Part shown: positions 54,615 through 63,500 of the stretch, piece by piece
How positions within the stretch are numbered: the stretch's first letter is position 1
How the letters are laid out: every line of letters begins with the position of its first letter
DNA from: AC-49 sp963817035
GTDB taxonomy: Bacteria > Actinomycetota > Thermoleophilia > Solirubrobacterales > Solirubrobacteraceae
Direction of reading: 5' to 3'
Assembly: GCA_963817035.1 (NCBI GenBank)
Contig: CAWFMM010000004.1
Coordinates: forward strand, 1,178,001-1,242,000
Length of the DNA: 64,000 bases
Made by a program: the position numbers and the translations under genes
The notes under the pieces: model-generated
Told to the model about the DNA's origin: nothing
Databases searched by the model: none
What the model saw: only the letters and a program-made list of their open reading frames with translations

Positions 54615-54620
54615 TACGCT
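54615..54620 (+). promoter_or_regulatory. leaderless -10 box for the acyl-CoA synthetase gene (TACGCT)
   Basis: TACGCT precedes the ATG at 54631 by 10 bases and favours that start over the upstream in-frame codon at 54589. Confidence 0.45.
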
Positions 54621-54630
54621 GCACGATCAG

Positions 54631-56271
54631 ATGCAACTGCCCGAGGGTCTCGCCAAACGGACATTCACGCTGCGGACGCTGATGGCGCGCGGTCTGATGC
54701 CGCCGCTGCGCCCTGACGTCCTGCTCAAGATCCTCCGGATCCGCAGCCACTTCGGCTCGAGCGCGGCGACGGGCTACGCGATCGGCGCGATCCAGCACCC
54801 CGACCGCGAGGCGATCATCGACGAGGCTGGGACACTGACCTTCGGCGAGGTCCACACGCGCACCAATTCGCTCGCCCACGCGCTCAGCGACGAGGGAATT
54901 CTCGAGGGCGATCGCATCGCGATCATGTGCCGCAACCACCGTGGCTTCATCGAGGCGGCGGTTGCGTGCTCGAAGCTCGGCGCCAACGTGCTCTACCTGA
55001 ACACCGCGTTCGCCGCCCCCCAGCTTGCCGACGTGGTCGCTCGCGAGCAGCCCGTCGCGTTGATCTACGACCAGGAGTTCGCCGAGATGATGGCCGGCGC
55101 CGCTACGGACCTGCGGCGCTTCATCGCCTGGTGCGACGACCCTGACGCGAGCTCCGACCCGACGGTCGAGGACCTGATCGCGCGCGGCGACCCGGCCGAT
55201 GTCGTCCCGCCGTCCGAGCATGGCAAGGTCGTGATCCTCACCTCGGGCACGACCGGCACGCCCAAGGGCGCGGCCCGCAAGCTGCCCGACTCGATGCAGC
55301 CGGCGGCGATCCTGCTCGACGCGATCCCGCTGCCCGCGCAGGGGCGCACGATGATCGCCGCGCCGATGTTCCACTCGTGGGGCGGGCTGCACCTCTCGCT
55401 GGCGATCGTTCTTGGCTCGACGATCGTGCTGCACCGCCACTTCGACTCCGAAGTGACCCTCGACCTCGTCGCCAAGCATCGCTGTCAGGCGCTGGCCGTG
55501 GTCCCGGTGATGCTGCTGCGGATCCTCGAGCTCGAGCCCGAGGCAATCGCCGAGTACGACACCGGCTCGATGGAGATCATCGCGGCCAGCGGCTCGGCCC
55601 TGCCCGGCGAGCTGGCGACGAAGGTCATGGACACCTTCGGCGACGTTCTCTACAACCTCTACGGCTCGACGGAGGTCGGCTGGGCGACGATCGCCTCACC
55701 AGAGGACATGCGCAAGATGCCGGGCACCGCCGGCCGCGTGCCGTTCAACACCGTCGTCAAGCTCTACGACGAGCAGGACCGCGAAGTCCCGGTGGGCGCG
55801 ACCGGGCGGATCTTCGTCGGCAACGAGCAGGGCTTCGAGGGCTACACCGGCGGCGGTACCAAGGCGATGATCAACGGCCTGATGTCCAGCGGCGACGTCG
55901 GCCACTTCGAGGGCGACCTGCTGTTCGTCGACGGCCGCGACGACGAGATGATCGTCTCGGGCGGAGAGAACGTCTTCCCGCGCGAGGTCGAGGATCTGCT
56001 GGCGGAGTACGAGGGCGTCGACGAGGTCGCGATCATCGGCGTCGCCGACGAGCAGTTCGGCCAGCGCCTGAAGGGCTTCGTCGTCGTGCACGACGGCCTG
56101 ACGCTGACTGAGGACCAGCTCAAGGAGTACGTCAAGACGCACCTCGCCCGCTACAAGGTGCCGCGCGAGATCGAGTTCCTCGACGAGCTCCCGCGCACCG
56201 CGACCGGCAAGGTGCTCAAGCGCGTGCTCGTCGAGCGCGAGGCCGCCGGCGCGCAGCCCGCCGCGGGCTGA
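54631..56271 (+). CDS. long-chain acyl-CoA synthetase / AMP-dependent ligase
   Basis: A 546-residue ANL-superfamily enzyme that activates a carboxylic acid, probably a fatty acid, as AMP then CoA ester. Motifs in order: P-loop 'VVILTSGTTGTPKGA', 'APMFHSWGGLHL', 'NLYGSTEVGWATI' (adenine motif), 'FVDGRDDEMIVSGGENVFPREVEDLL' (hinge Asp) and the catalytic Lys in 'PRTATGKVLKRVL'. The substrate chain length cannot be read. The first ~60 residues before 'IQHPDREAIIDE' are typical of actinobacterial FadD12/13-like proteins. Confidence 0.88.
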   Translation: MQLPEGLAKRTFTLRTLMARGLMPPLRPDVLLKILRIRSHFGSSAATGYAIGAIQHPDREAIIDEAGTLTFGEVHTRTNSLAHALSDEGILEGDRIAIMCRNHRGFIEAAVACSKLGANVLYLNTAFAAPQLADVVAREQPVALIYDQEFAEMMAGAATDLRRFIAWCDDPDASSDPTVEDLIARGDPADVVPPSEHGKVVILTSGTTGTPKGAARKLPDSMQPAAILLDAIPLPAQGRTMIAAPMFHSWGGLHLSLAIVLGSTIVLHRHFDSEVTLDLVAKHRCQALAVVPVMLLRILELEPEAIAEYDTGSMEIIAASGSALPGELATKVMDTFGDVLYNLYGSTEVGWATIASPEDMRKMPGTAGRVPFNTVVKLYDEQDREVPVGATGRIFVGNEQGFEGYTGGGTKAMINGLMSSGDVGHFEGDLLFVDGRDDEMIVSGGENVFPREVEDLLAEYEGVDEVAIIGVADEQFGQRLKGFVVVHDGLTLTEDQLKEYVKTHLARYKVPREIEFLDELPRTATGKVLKRVLVEREAAGAQPAAG

Positions 56272-56291
56272 AGCCCGCGGCGCGCATCATC

Positions 56292-56297
56292 TACCCT
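56292..56297 (+). promoter_or_regulatory. leaderless -10 box for yceD (TACCCT)
   Basis: TACCCT is 9 bases before the ATG at 56307. The same hexamer precedes rpmF. Confidence 0.45.
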
Positions 56298-56306
56298 GGT
56301 GTCGGG

Positions 56307-56840
56307 ATGGGAGCCCGCACCGACAGCTTCGATCTCGGCAGCCTCGACCTCCACGCGGGCGAGGCGCGCCGGCTGCAACTCAACGTCGAGTTCGGGGAGC
56401 TCGAGCTTGCCGGCCAGCACTACACCACCGCCCAGGCGCCGCTCACCCTCGACGTGTCGCGGATGGTCGGCGGCGGCTACGCTCTGCGCCTGCGCACGAC
56501 GGCCCGCCTCGACGGGCCGTGCATGCGCTGCCTCGAGCCCGCGGGCCCCGAGATCGAGCTCGACGCGCGCGAGGTCGATCAGCCCGGCGGGGGCGAGGAG
56601 CTGTCGAGCCCGTACGTCACCGAGCAGACGCTCGATGTCTCGGCGTGGGCTCACGACGCGCTCGTGCTCGCGCTCCCGGCGCAGGTCGTCTGTCGTCCTG
56701 ACTGCGCCGGCCTGTGCCCAGAGTGCGGCGCGAACCTCGATAACGCCGGCCCTGAGCATCACCACGATCCGCGTCCGGACCCACGCTGGGCGGCGCTACG
56801 CGACCTGCGTCTCGAGGAACCCCAGCGCGGCTCAGGCTAG
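56307..56840 (+). CDS. yceD: YceD/DUF177-family protein
   Basis: A 177-residue member of the DUF177 family, whose gene normally directly precedes rpmF and which is linked to 23S rRNA accumulation. Visible features are 'ARLDGPCMRCLEPAGPEIELDAREV' and the C-terminal 'VVCRPDCAGLCPECGANLD', giving three Cys-pair-like knuckles, and the terminal 'DPRWAALRDL'. Here it is separated from rpmF by two genes on the other strand. Its TAG stop shares the CTAG palindrome with the stop of the convergent acetyltransferase. Confidence 0.88.
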   Translation: MGARTDSFDLGSLDLHAGEARRLQLNVEFGELELAGQHYTTAQAPLTLDVSRMVGGGYALRLRTTARLDGPCMRCLEPAGPEIELDAREVDQPGGGEELSSPYVTEQTLDVSAWAHDALVLALPAQVVCRPDCAGLCPECGANLDNAGPEHHHDPRPDPRWAALRDLRLEEPQRGSG

Positions 56841-57382
56841 TGGCCCATCCGGCACGGATGAACCACGAGGTTCTTGGCGTAGCCGATGACGTCGAGGCGG
56901 CCAGGTGCATAGAAGCCGCGGCGCCCGTCGCGCCGGTAGCCGCGCGCCTCGTAGAACCGGCACGCCGGAGCCCCGTCGGGGGTTGAGAGCACGACACGCT
57001 CGTAGTCGCGCTCACGCAGCGCGTCCTCGGCGTCGGCCAGCAGCCGGGTCGCCAGGCCCTTGCGCCAGTGGGCCGGATCGACGAACAGGACCCAGATGTG
57101 GCCGGTCGCCGCGATCAGTCCACCGGCGCCCGCCGCGTCGCGCGCCTGGGTGAAGCCGACGACGCCGGTCAGGCGGCCTTCGCCATCGGCGGCGACGATC
57201 GCGCACGCGTGGGCGTCAAGCATGCGCGCGCTGAATTGGCGGCGCCAGTGCAGGGCGTGACGTTCGGCGTCGGGCGCCGTCCACGGCGCGGGCTTCCAGT
57301 CGACGTAGGTGTCCAAAGCTGTGAGCACGAGCGCGACGATCGCGTCGATGTCCGCCGGCTCGGCATCGCGCTGCGTGCTCAC
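56837..57382 (-). CDS. GNAT-family N-acetyltransferase 1
   Basis: A 181-residue GNAT protein. The acetyl-CoA motif reads 'IWVLFVDPAHWRKGLATRLLADAEDALRERDYERVVLST' and is followed by 'ACRFYEARGYRRDGRRGFY', the usual C-terminal motif. 'DAIVALVLTALDTYVDW' marks the N-terminal helices. Substrate unknown. Its GTG at 57382 overlaps the stop of GNAT 2 (GTGA), so the two are coupled. Its stop codon overlaps the yceD stop. Confidence 0.85.
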   Translation of the reverse strand: MSTQRDAEPADIDAIVALVLTALDTYVDWKPAPWTAPDAERHALHWRRQFSARMLDAHACAIVAADGEGRLTGVVGFTQARDAAGAGGLIAATGHIWVLFVDPAHWRKGLATRLLADAEDALRERDYERVVLSTPDGAPACRFYEARGYRRDGRRGFYAPGRLDVIGYAKNLVVHPCRMGH

Positions 57383-58242
57383 AGGTAGATGCCGCTGGGC
57401 AGGAACGGCGTCAGGGGCCCGGTCTCGCCACCGGCGAAGATCGGATCGTCGAGCGACAGCGTCAGTCCAGCCACGAGGCAGACGTCGATCGCCCACTGCT
57501 GATCGCGCGACAGGTGGCCGACGTGGACGCTACCGCCGCGTGGCGCCGACGCGAAGACGCTCCACAACAGGTCCGTGGCGACCTCGTCGTCGACGGCCGC
57601 GAGGATGACCGTCGAGCCCTCATCGGAGATCGCCCAGCCGCCGTCGTCGTGGACCAGCGTCACGCTGCCATGCGACGCGGCCAGTGCGGCGACGTCGGGC
57701 CCGTGGGCCGCGCCGCGCACGTGGCGCGAGACACGGTCACACAGCTCCTGATCGTCGGGCAGGACCGCGACGCGTGAGCGCAGCTCACCTGGGATCGCCG
57801 CCGGGACGAGCGCACCCGCGGCGCCGACGCACGGGATCAGGTCGAGGCCGGCGCTGCGGTAGCGACGCATCGCCCGGGGGTCGCGGCTCGACGCGACCAG
57901 CTGCCCGCGGACCTCGTCGGCGCGGTAGCTCAGGGCCGCGTCGACGAGCTTGCGCCCGAGCTGGCGACTCTGGCGTGCGGGATCGACGGCGAGTTGCGAC
58001 AGCACCCAGACGCCCTCCCGGACGATCGCCATCGACACGCCCGCAATCGCGCCGTCGACCTCCGCGACCCAGCAGCCGCCGGGATCGGTGGCGAGCACGT
58101 GCTCGTTGCGAATGCGCCCGCGGCGGGCCCGCGTCTCGGCGTCCGGCAGGAACTCCGCGGGGAAGAGCGACTCCATCGCCCGCCACGTGATGCCGACCGC
58201 TTCGGCGCTGTCCTGCGTGGTCATCGGGCGGATCTCGGCCAT
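57379..58242 (-). CDS. GNAT-family acetyltransferase 2, probable two-domain
   Basis: The 287-residue protein has an N-terminal GNAT domain ('IRPMTTQDSAEAVGITWRAME', 'CWVAEVDGAIAGVSMAIVREGVWVLSQLAVDPARQSRQLGRKLVDAAL', 'PRAMRRYRSAGLDL') and ~130 further residues that look like a second, diverged GNAT-like half ('SVHVGHLSRDQQWAIDVCLVAGLTLSLDDPIFAGGE'), a layout seen in some actinobacterial acetyltransferases. The A motif has Gln-x-x-x-Leu-Gly rather than the ideal Q/R-x-x-G-x-G/A. Substrate unknown. Divergent from rpmF. Confidence 0.78.
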   Translation of the reverse strand: MAEIRPMTTQDSAEAVGITWRAMESLFPAEFLPDAETRARRGRIRNEHVLATDPGGCWVAEVDGAIAGVSMAIVREGVWVLSQLAVDPARQSRQLGRKLVDAALSYRADEVRGQLVASSRDPRAMRRYRSAGLDLIPCVGAAGALVPAAIPGELRSRVAVLPDDQELCDRVSRHVRGAAHGPDVAALAASHGSVTLVHDDGGWAISDEGSTVILAAVDDEVATDLLWSVFASAPRGGSVHVGHLSRDQQWAIDVCLVAGLTLSLDDPIFAGGETGPLTPFLPSGIYL

Positions 58243-58270
58243 GCCGCAAGTGAATCATCCGGCCGTCCGC

Positions 58271-58276
58271 TACCCT
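58271..58276 (+). promoter_or_regulatory. leaderless or short-leader -10 box for rpmF (TACCCT)
   Basis: TACCCT is 12 bases before the rpmF ATG, at the upper end of the spacing seen. It gives rpmF its own promoter, now that yceD no longer leads into it. Confidence 0.4.
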
Positions 58277-58288
58277 TCTCCGTTCCTT

Positions 58289-58489
58289 ATGGCCGTCCCC
58301 AAGCAGAAGCAATCACACTCACGTACGACCAAGCGCCGCAGCCAGCACAAGCTGGAGGCCGCCGTCTACAACTCGTGCCCGCAGTGCCACAGCCCCCGGC
58401 GCCCCCACCGCGTGTGCCCGACCTGCGGCACGTATGGCGGTCGCGAGATTGTGGCGCCGGATCACAGCGGCCACGATCACGACCACTGA
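58289..58489 (+). CDS. rpmF: 50S ribosomal protein L32, zinc-binding form
   Basis: A 66-residue ribosomal protein beginning 'MAVPKQKQSHSRTTKRRSQHKL', with two CxxC pairs ('CPQC', 'CPTC') for zinc and a His-rich end. The His-rich tail (HSGHDHDH) is longer than usual. It is followed 13 bases later by plsX, the standard rpmF-plsX linkage. Confidence 0.95.
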   Translation: MAVPKQKQSHSRTTKRRSQHKLEAAVYNSCPQCHSPRRPHRVCPTCGTYGGREIVAPDHSGHDHDH

Positions 58490-58502
58490 GTCGGCCGGCG
58501 CC

Positions 58503-59633
58503 GTGACCGGCCGTCGCGCAAACGCACGCAACGCGCTTCGCCGCTGGCGAGCGTTGCGGATCGGCGCGCTGAGCGAGGCCGAGGCCGCGGTCATCGTCGC
58601 CGTCGACGCGAACGGCGCGGACCTCGGCGTGGCCGAGGTCGTCGCGGGCGCCGCGATCGCCGCGAAGCACGGCGTCCACGTTCTGCTCTACGGCGACGTC
58701 GCCGAGCTCGGCGACATGCCCGACGGCGTCACCGCGATCCACGCGCCGGTGTCGATCGCCAAGGCCGCCGACGCCGCCGCGGCGGCCCGGGCCAATCCGC
58801 AGGCGTCGATCGTCCAGGCGTCGCGGGCCGTCGCCGACGGCCGCGCGGACGCACTCGTGGCCGGCGGCTCGACCGGTACCGCGCTCGCCGCGAGTCTCTT
58901 CAACATCAAGCGCGCGCACGGGATCTACCGCCCGGCGCTGGCGATCCCGATCCCGGTGCCCGGCCGTCCGGTGACGCTGGTCGACGTCGGCGCCAACACC
59001 GAGGTCCGCGCCGAGCACCTCGTCCAGTTCGCGTTCATGGGTGCCGCGCTGGCTCAGCAGGTCATGGAGATCGAGCACCCACGCGTGGCGCTGCTCAACA
59101 ACGGTGAGGAGCGCACCAAGGGCACGCCGATGGTCATCCAGGCCTACAACGAGCTCGAGCGCCGGGCCGAGGGCTCGAAGCTGATGGACTTCGTCGGCAA
59201 CATCGAGGGCGTCCACGTGATCTCCGGTGGCGCCGACGTCGTCGTCTGCGATGGCTTCACCGGCAACATCGCGCTGAAGCTGATCGAGGGCGTCTCGAAG
59301 TCATCGCTCGACCTCGTGCGCAACGTGACGTTGTCCTCGCCGCGCGCGGCGGTGGGCGGGATGATGCTGCGCCCGGCGTTGCGCCGCCTGCGCGCCGACC
59401 TCGACCCCGAGGGCACGGGCGGCGCCTACCTGCTGGGCCTGCGCAAGCTCGGCGTCGTGGCCCACGGGCGGTTCTCGAGCTACGGCTGGTCACAGGCGAT
59501 TCTGCTTGCCGCGCGAGGCACCGCGGGCGACGTTGTCGGGCAGACGCACGGGGCGCTCGAGGCGGCCGGGGCGTTGCGGACGCCGCCGCCAATGATGTCC
59601 GAGGTCGCGATTACGGTGCCCGGCCAGACATGA
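58503..59633 (+). CDS. plsX: acyl-phosphate:phosphate acyltransferase PlsX
   Basis: Makes acyl-phosphate from acyl-ACP for phospholipid synthesis. The 376-residue protein shows 'RAVADGRADALVAGGSTGTALAASLF', 'LVDVGANTEVRAEHLVQFAFMGA', 'VALLNNGEERTKGTPMV' and 'VVVCDGFTGNIALKLIEG'. The N-terminal signature, normally D-A-M-G-G-D, reads D-A-N-G-A-D. About 30 extra basic residues precede it. GTG at 58503 is chosen because it follows the rpmF stop by 13 bases; the ATG at 58434 lies inside rpmF. The stop overlaps acpP. Confidence 0.92.
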   Translation: MTGRRANARNALRRWRALRIGALSEAEAAVIVAVDANGADLGVAEVVAGAAIAAKHGVHVLLYGDVAELGDMPDGVTAIHAPVSIAKAADAAAAARANPQASIVQASRAVADGRADALVAGGSTGTALAASLFNIKRAHGIYRPALAIPIPVPGRPVTLVDVGANTEVRAEHLVQFAFMGAALAQQVMEIEHPRVALLNNGEERTKGTPMVIQAYNELERRAEGSKLMDFVGNIEGVHVISGGADVVVCDGFTGNIALKLIEGVSKSSLDLVRNVTLSSPRAAVGGMMLRPALRRLRADLDPEGTGGAYLLGLRKLGVVAHGRFSSYGWSQAILLAARGTAGDVVGQTHGALEAAGALRTPPPMMSEVAITVPGQT

Positions 59634-59881
59634 CCCGCGACGAAGTCCTCACGATGATCCGCGATCACCTCGCCGACGAGTTGGAGATCGACCCTCCGCG
59701 GATCGATGAGGACACGCGTTTCAAGGAGGATCTCGAAGCCGATTCGCTTGACCTCTACACGTTGGTGCAGGAGTTGGAAGACACCTATGCCGTGCAGATG
59801 AGCGACGAGCAGGCGTCCCAGATTCTCACCGTGGGTCAGGCCGTCGACTTCGTCCTCGCCCACGCCTCAACCGCGTCCTGA
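59630..59881 (+). CDS. acpP: acyl carrier protein
   Basis: An acidic 83-residue carrier with the phosphopantetheine site 'EADSLDLYTLVQELED' (Ser39). It contains the Asp-Ser-Leu triplet and a four-helix pattern ending 'ILTVGQAVDFVLAHA'. It would carry acyl chains for PlsX and fatty acid synthesis. The ATG overlaps the plsX stop (ATGA). rnc follows in the same reading frame directly after the TGA. Confidence 0.95.
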   Translation: MTRDEVLTMIRDHLADELEIDPPRIDEDTRFKEDLEADSLDLYTLVQELEDTYAVQMSDEQASQILTVGQAVDFVLAHASTAS

Positions 59882-59884
59882 GCA

Positions 59885-60589
59885 CTGGAACTTCTCCGAC
59901 ACCTGCTCGGCGAACTCCCGGAGGACCTCAGCCGGCAGGTCTTCATGCACGCTTCGTGGACCGAGCGGCGCAGCGACTCCTACGCGCGCTTGGCCTTCCT
60001 GGGCGACAGCGTGCTGGCGCTGGCGATCACCGCACATCTGTATCCGCGTCTGGAGGCGGAGCGCTATGGCGCCGGGCGCCTGACGAAGATCCGCGCGCAG
60101 ACCGTGTCGGGCGCGTCGTGCCGGGCGGTGGCCGAGCGCCTCGGGGTTCCGGGGATGCTCGTGGCGGCGGCGCCGGCGGGTGTGGGCCACAGGGCCAAGA
60201 CGCTGGTCGAGACCGAGCGGGTGCTGGCCTCGGTGATCGAAGCAGTGATCGGTGCCTGCTACCTACATGCGGGCTACGAGCCGACGGCGGAAGCGGTGGT
60301 CGAGGCATTCCAGCCTGAGCTCGAGGATGCGCTGGAGCATCCCGTGGACTTCAAGTCGACGCTGCAGGAACGGTTGGCACAGCGCGGTGCGGTCGTCGAC
60401 TACGACGTCGTCAAGGAGCAGGGCCCGGCCCACGACCGGACGTTCACGATGCAGGCAACGGTCGACGGACTCGAGGCGGGACGCGGAGTTGGGCGCTCCA
60501 AGAAAGCCGCCGAGCAGGAGGCCGCGCGCGCGGCGCTCGACACGCTCCCCGAGCCGACGCCCGCGATCCCGCCGGAGCCTGAGGGATAG
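59885..60589 (+). CDS. rnc: ribonuclease III with unusual start and diverged active site
   Basis: Double-strand-specific RNase. From the CTG at 59885 the frame reads '(L)ELLRHLLGELPEDLSRQVF', which matches the normal N-terminus; the first ordinary start is ATG 59945, inside the 'HASW' block, which would remove helix 1. So either CTG is the start (234 residues) or a truncated 214-residue protein is made. The nuclease domain has 'YARLAFLGDSVLALAI' and 'LASVIEAVIGACYLH': the Asp of 'GDS' and Glu of 'IEAVIG' are kept, but two Glu of the usual E-R-L-E-F and one Asp (A-D-x-x-E) are replaced. The dsRNA-binding domain ('DFKSTLQERLAQRG', 'GRGVGRSKKAAEQEAARAAL') is intact. Confidence 0.85.
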   Translation: MELLRHLLGELPEDLSRQVFMHASWTERRSDSYARLAFLGDSVLALAITAHLYPRLEAERYGAGRLTKIRAQTVSGASCRAVAERLGVPGMLVAAAPAGVGHRAKTLVETERVLASVIEAVIGACYLHAGYEPTAEAVVEAFQPELEDALEHPVDFKSTLQERLAQRGAVVDYDVVKEQGPAHDRTFTMQATVDGLEAGRGVGRSKKAAEQEAARAALDTLPEPTPAIPPEPEG

Positions 60590-60599
60590 TCCACCCGCG

Positions 60600-63500
60600 A
60601 TGCATCTGAAGTCGATCACGATGAAGGGGTTCAAGTCGTTCCCCGACCGCACGACGCTGGACTTTGCGCCGGGCGTCTCGGTGGTCGTCGGACCCAACGG
60701 CTCGGGCAAGTCGAACATCACCGACGCGGTCCTGTGGGCGATGGGCGAGCAGTCGCCGCTCGCGGTCCGCGGCCAGTCGATGCAGGACGTGATCTTCGGC
60801 GGTGGCCGCGGCGTGCAGGCGCGCTCGTCGGCCGAGGTCGAGATCGTGCTCGACAACGCCGACGGGATCGTCGGCCTGCCAGTCGGCGAGGTTTCGATCA
60901 TGCGGCGCCTGGATCGCAACGGCGAGGGCGAGTACCGGCTCAACGGCGCGCGCTGCCGGTTGATCGATGTGCTCGAGGTATTGTCGGACACCGGCTTGGG
61001 CAAGGAGATGCACTCCGTCGTCTCCCAGGGACGCGTCGAGGCGATCGTCACGAGCAAGCCGCGCGACCGGCGGCTGTTGATCGAGGAGGCGGCCGGGCTC
61101 GGCAAGCACCGCAAGCGCCGTCGCCGCGCGCAGCTCAAGCTCGAGCGCACACAGGACAATCTCGATCGTGCGCTGGATATCGAGCGCGAGGCGCGCTCGC
61201 GGCTGCGGCCGCTCAAGCGCCAAGCCGAGGCGGCCGAGCTGCACGCGCGCCTGGAGCGCCAGAGCCACGAGGCGCGCTGGGAGCTTGCGCGTGACGTGCT
61301 GCGCTCGCGGCGCACGGAGCTGGCGGCGGCCCAGGACTCGGCGACGAAGGCGCGCGAGTTGCGCGACGGGGCGCAGGCCGAGCTGGCCGCGGTCGCCCAG
61401 CGCCGTGAGCGGGCCGAGCAGGCGCTGGCGCAGCGCACGGAGGTACGCGAGGCGATGTCGCAGCGGCTGTTCGCTGCTCGCACCGCCGGCGACCGCGTGA
61501 CGATTCGCCTCGAGCGCACGCGCGAAACGGCAACGACGGTCGCCGAGCGCGCCCAGCGTCGGGAGCACGAGCTCGGGGTCCTGCGCCAGCAGATCAGTGA
61601 GGACACCGGCGACGATGCCGGCGGCCGGCGGATCGAGGCGCTCGAGGCCGAGCTGGTGAAGCTCGACGCCCAACGCGATGTCGAACGCGAGCGTGAGCTG
61701 ACGACGCTGCGCGAGCAGCGCGCGGCCGCCGAGGCACGCGCGCTGGAGTTGCAGGCGGGCGTGGAACGTGCCACTGCGGCGCTGGCGCAGGCCGACGAAG
61801 CGTGTGACGTCGCGCGCCGTGCGCGCCGTGCCGCAGAGACGACCGTCGAGGCCGCACGACGCGAGGCGGCCCGGGTCGGCGCCGAACTGGCCGCCGCCAA
61901 CCAGTACCTGCGCTCCCATGCCGGCACGCGCGGCCACGTGCGCTCGCTGACCGACGAGCTCGCCGTGACCGCGGGCTGCGAGCTCGCGCTGGCCGCGGCG
62001 CTCGGCAGTCGCCTGTCTGCCGCGGTCGTCGACGACATCGCCGCGGCGCGGACGCTGCTCGACGGTGCGGGCGCCGAGGGTGGCCGCGCGCTGGTCGCCG
62101 ACACACCGCCGGCCGACGTCGCAGCATCGCCTCCGGTCGCCGGCGCGCGTGCGCTCGGCGAGCTGGTCGACGGTCCGCCCGCGACGGTCGGACTGGCGCG
62201 GCGGCTGCTGCACGATGCCTGGCTCGTCGACGACCTCGCCGCGCTGCCCGCCGAGTTCACCGGCGTCGCCGTCACCGCGACCGGCCGCGCCTGGTTCGGG
62301 CGCACGCGCGAGCTGCGCCAGACGGCTGATGGCGGCGCCGAGCGCGTGCTCGCCCGCCGCAACGAACGCGATGCCCTGATCGCCGAGTCCGAGGTTGCGG
62401 TCCAGGCAGAGCAGGCCGCGCTCGCCGCGGTGTCGAGCGCCCAGAGCGCCGGCGACGCCGCCGACACGTCACGTGACAGCGCCGACCGCGCGCTGCGCGA
62501 GGCCGGTCGCGAGCATGGTGCCGCGACCGAGGAGCAGCGACGCCTAGCGTGGCTGATCGAGCAGCGCCAGGCCGCACCCGACCAGGGCGAGGCCGCGGTA
62601 CGCCGCGCCCAGCTCGACGGCGAACTGGCCGCCGAGCGCCGGGGTGCCCAGCGCGCCGCCGCCGAACGGGCCGAGCGCGCGGCCCGCGTCCAGCGTCTCG
62701 CCGCGGCGCTCGCCCGCGACCGCGCGCTGATCCCCGCCGCCGAGCGCCTCGCAACGGCGCTGGCGATGACGCTCGAATCTCTCGGCGCCCGCACCGAAGT
62801 GCTCGAGGCCGAACTACTGGCCGACCGGGAGGCGGGGGAGGGCGTGGCCGGTGAGCTGCGCGCCTGTGCCGCCGCCGAGGCCGCGATCCAGGCGCGCTTG
62901 CGCGAGTGCGGCGAGGCCGTCACAGTCGCCGAGGTCCGCGCCCAGCAGGCGCGCGACGCCCACGGCGACGCGACCGGTGAGCTTGGCGAGCTTGCGGCGC
63001 TGCTCGAGCTCTCGGCCGAGCCGGCCGATGAGCCGCTGCCCGACGGCGAGGCCGACTCCCTGCGCGGCCGGATCGAACGCCTGGCCCGGCGTCGCGAGCA
63101 GCTCGGCCCGGTCAACCCGCTCGCTCAGGCCGAATACGAGGAGGCGCTGGAGCACGTCGAGGAGCTCGAGCGTCAGCGCCTCGATCTCGAGACCGCGCTG
63201 CGCGAGCTGCGCCAGCTGATCCGCGACACCGATCGGATGATCCGCGAGTCCTTCGAAGAGACGTTCAACGCGGCGGCCGAGAACTTCGAGCGCCTCGCGC
63301 AGCAGCTCTTCCCCGGCGGTCGCGGTCGGCTGCGCCTTGTGCGCGAGGACAGCGGCCCGCGGCCCGTGCTCGGCGGCGCCGACGCGCCCGAGGACGCGGT
63401 CAGCGCCGACGAGGCGGCCGAAGCGGCGGCTGAGGCGGAGTCGGCAGCCGAGGAGTCGTCGGGGCTCGATCCCGACGACGACATCGGCGTCGAGATCGAG

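Noticed and set aside
60263..63115. 950-codon open frame on the minus strand
   Set aside because: It lies entirely antisense to smc and rnc, reads as Ser/Arg/Ala low-complexity, and has no family motif; long antisense frames are expected at this GC content.
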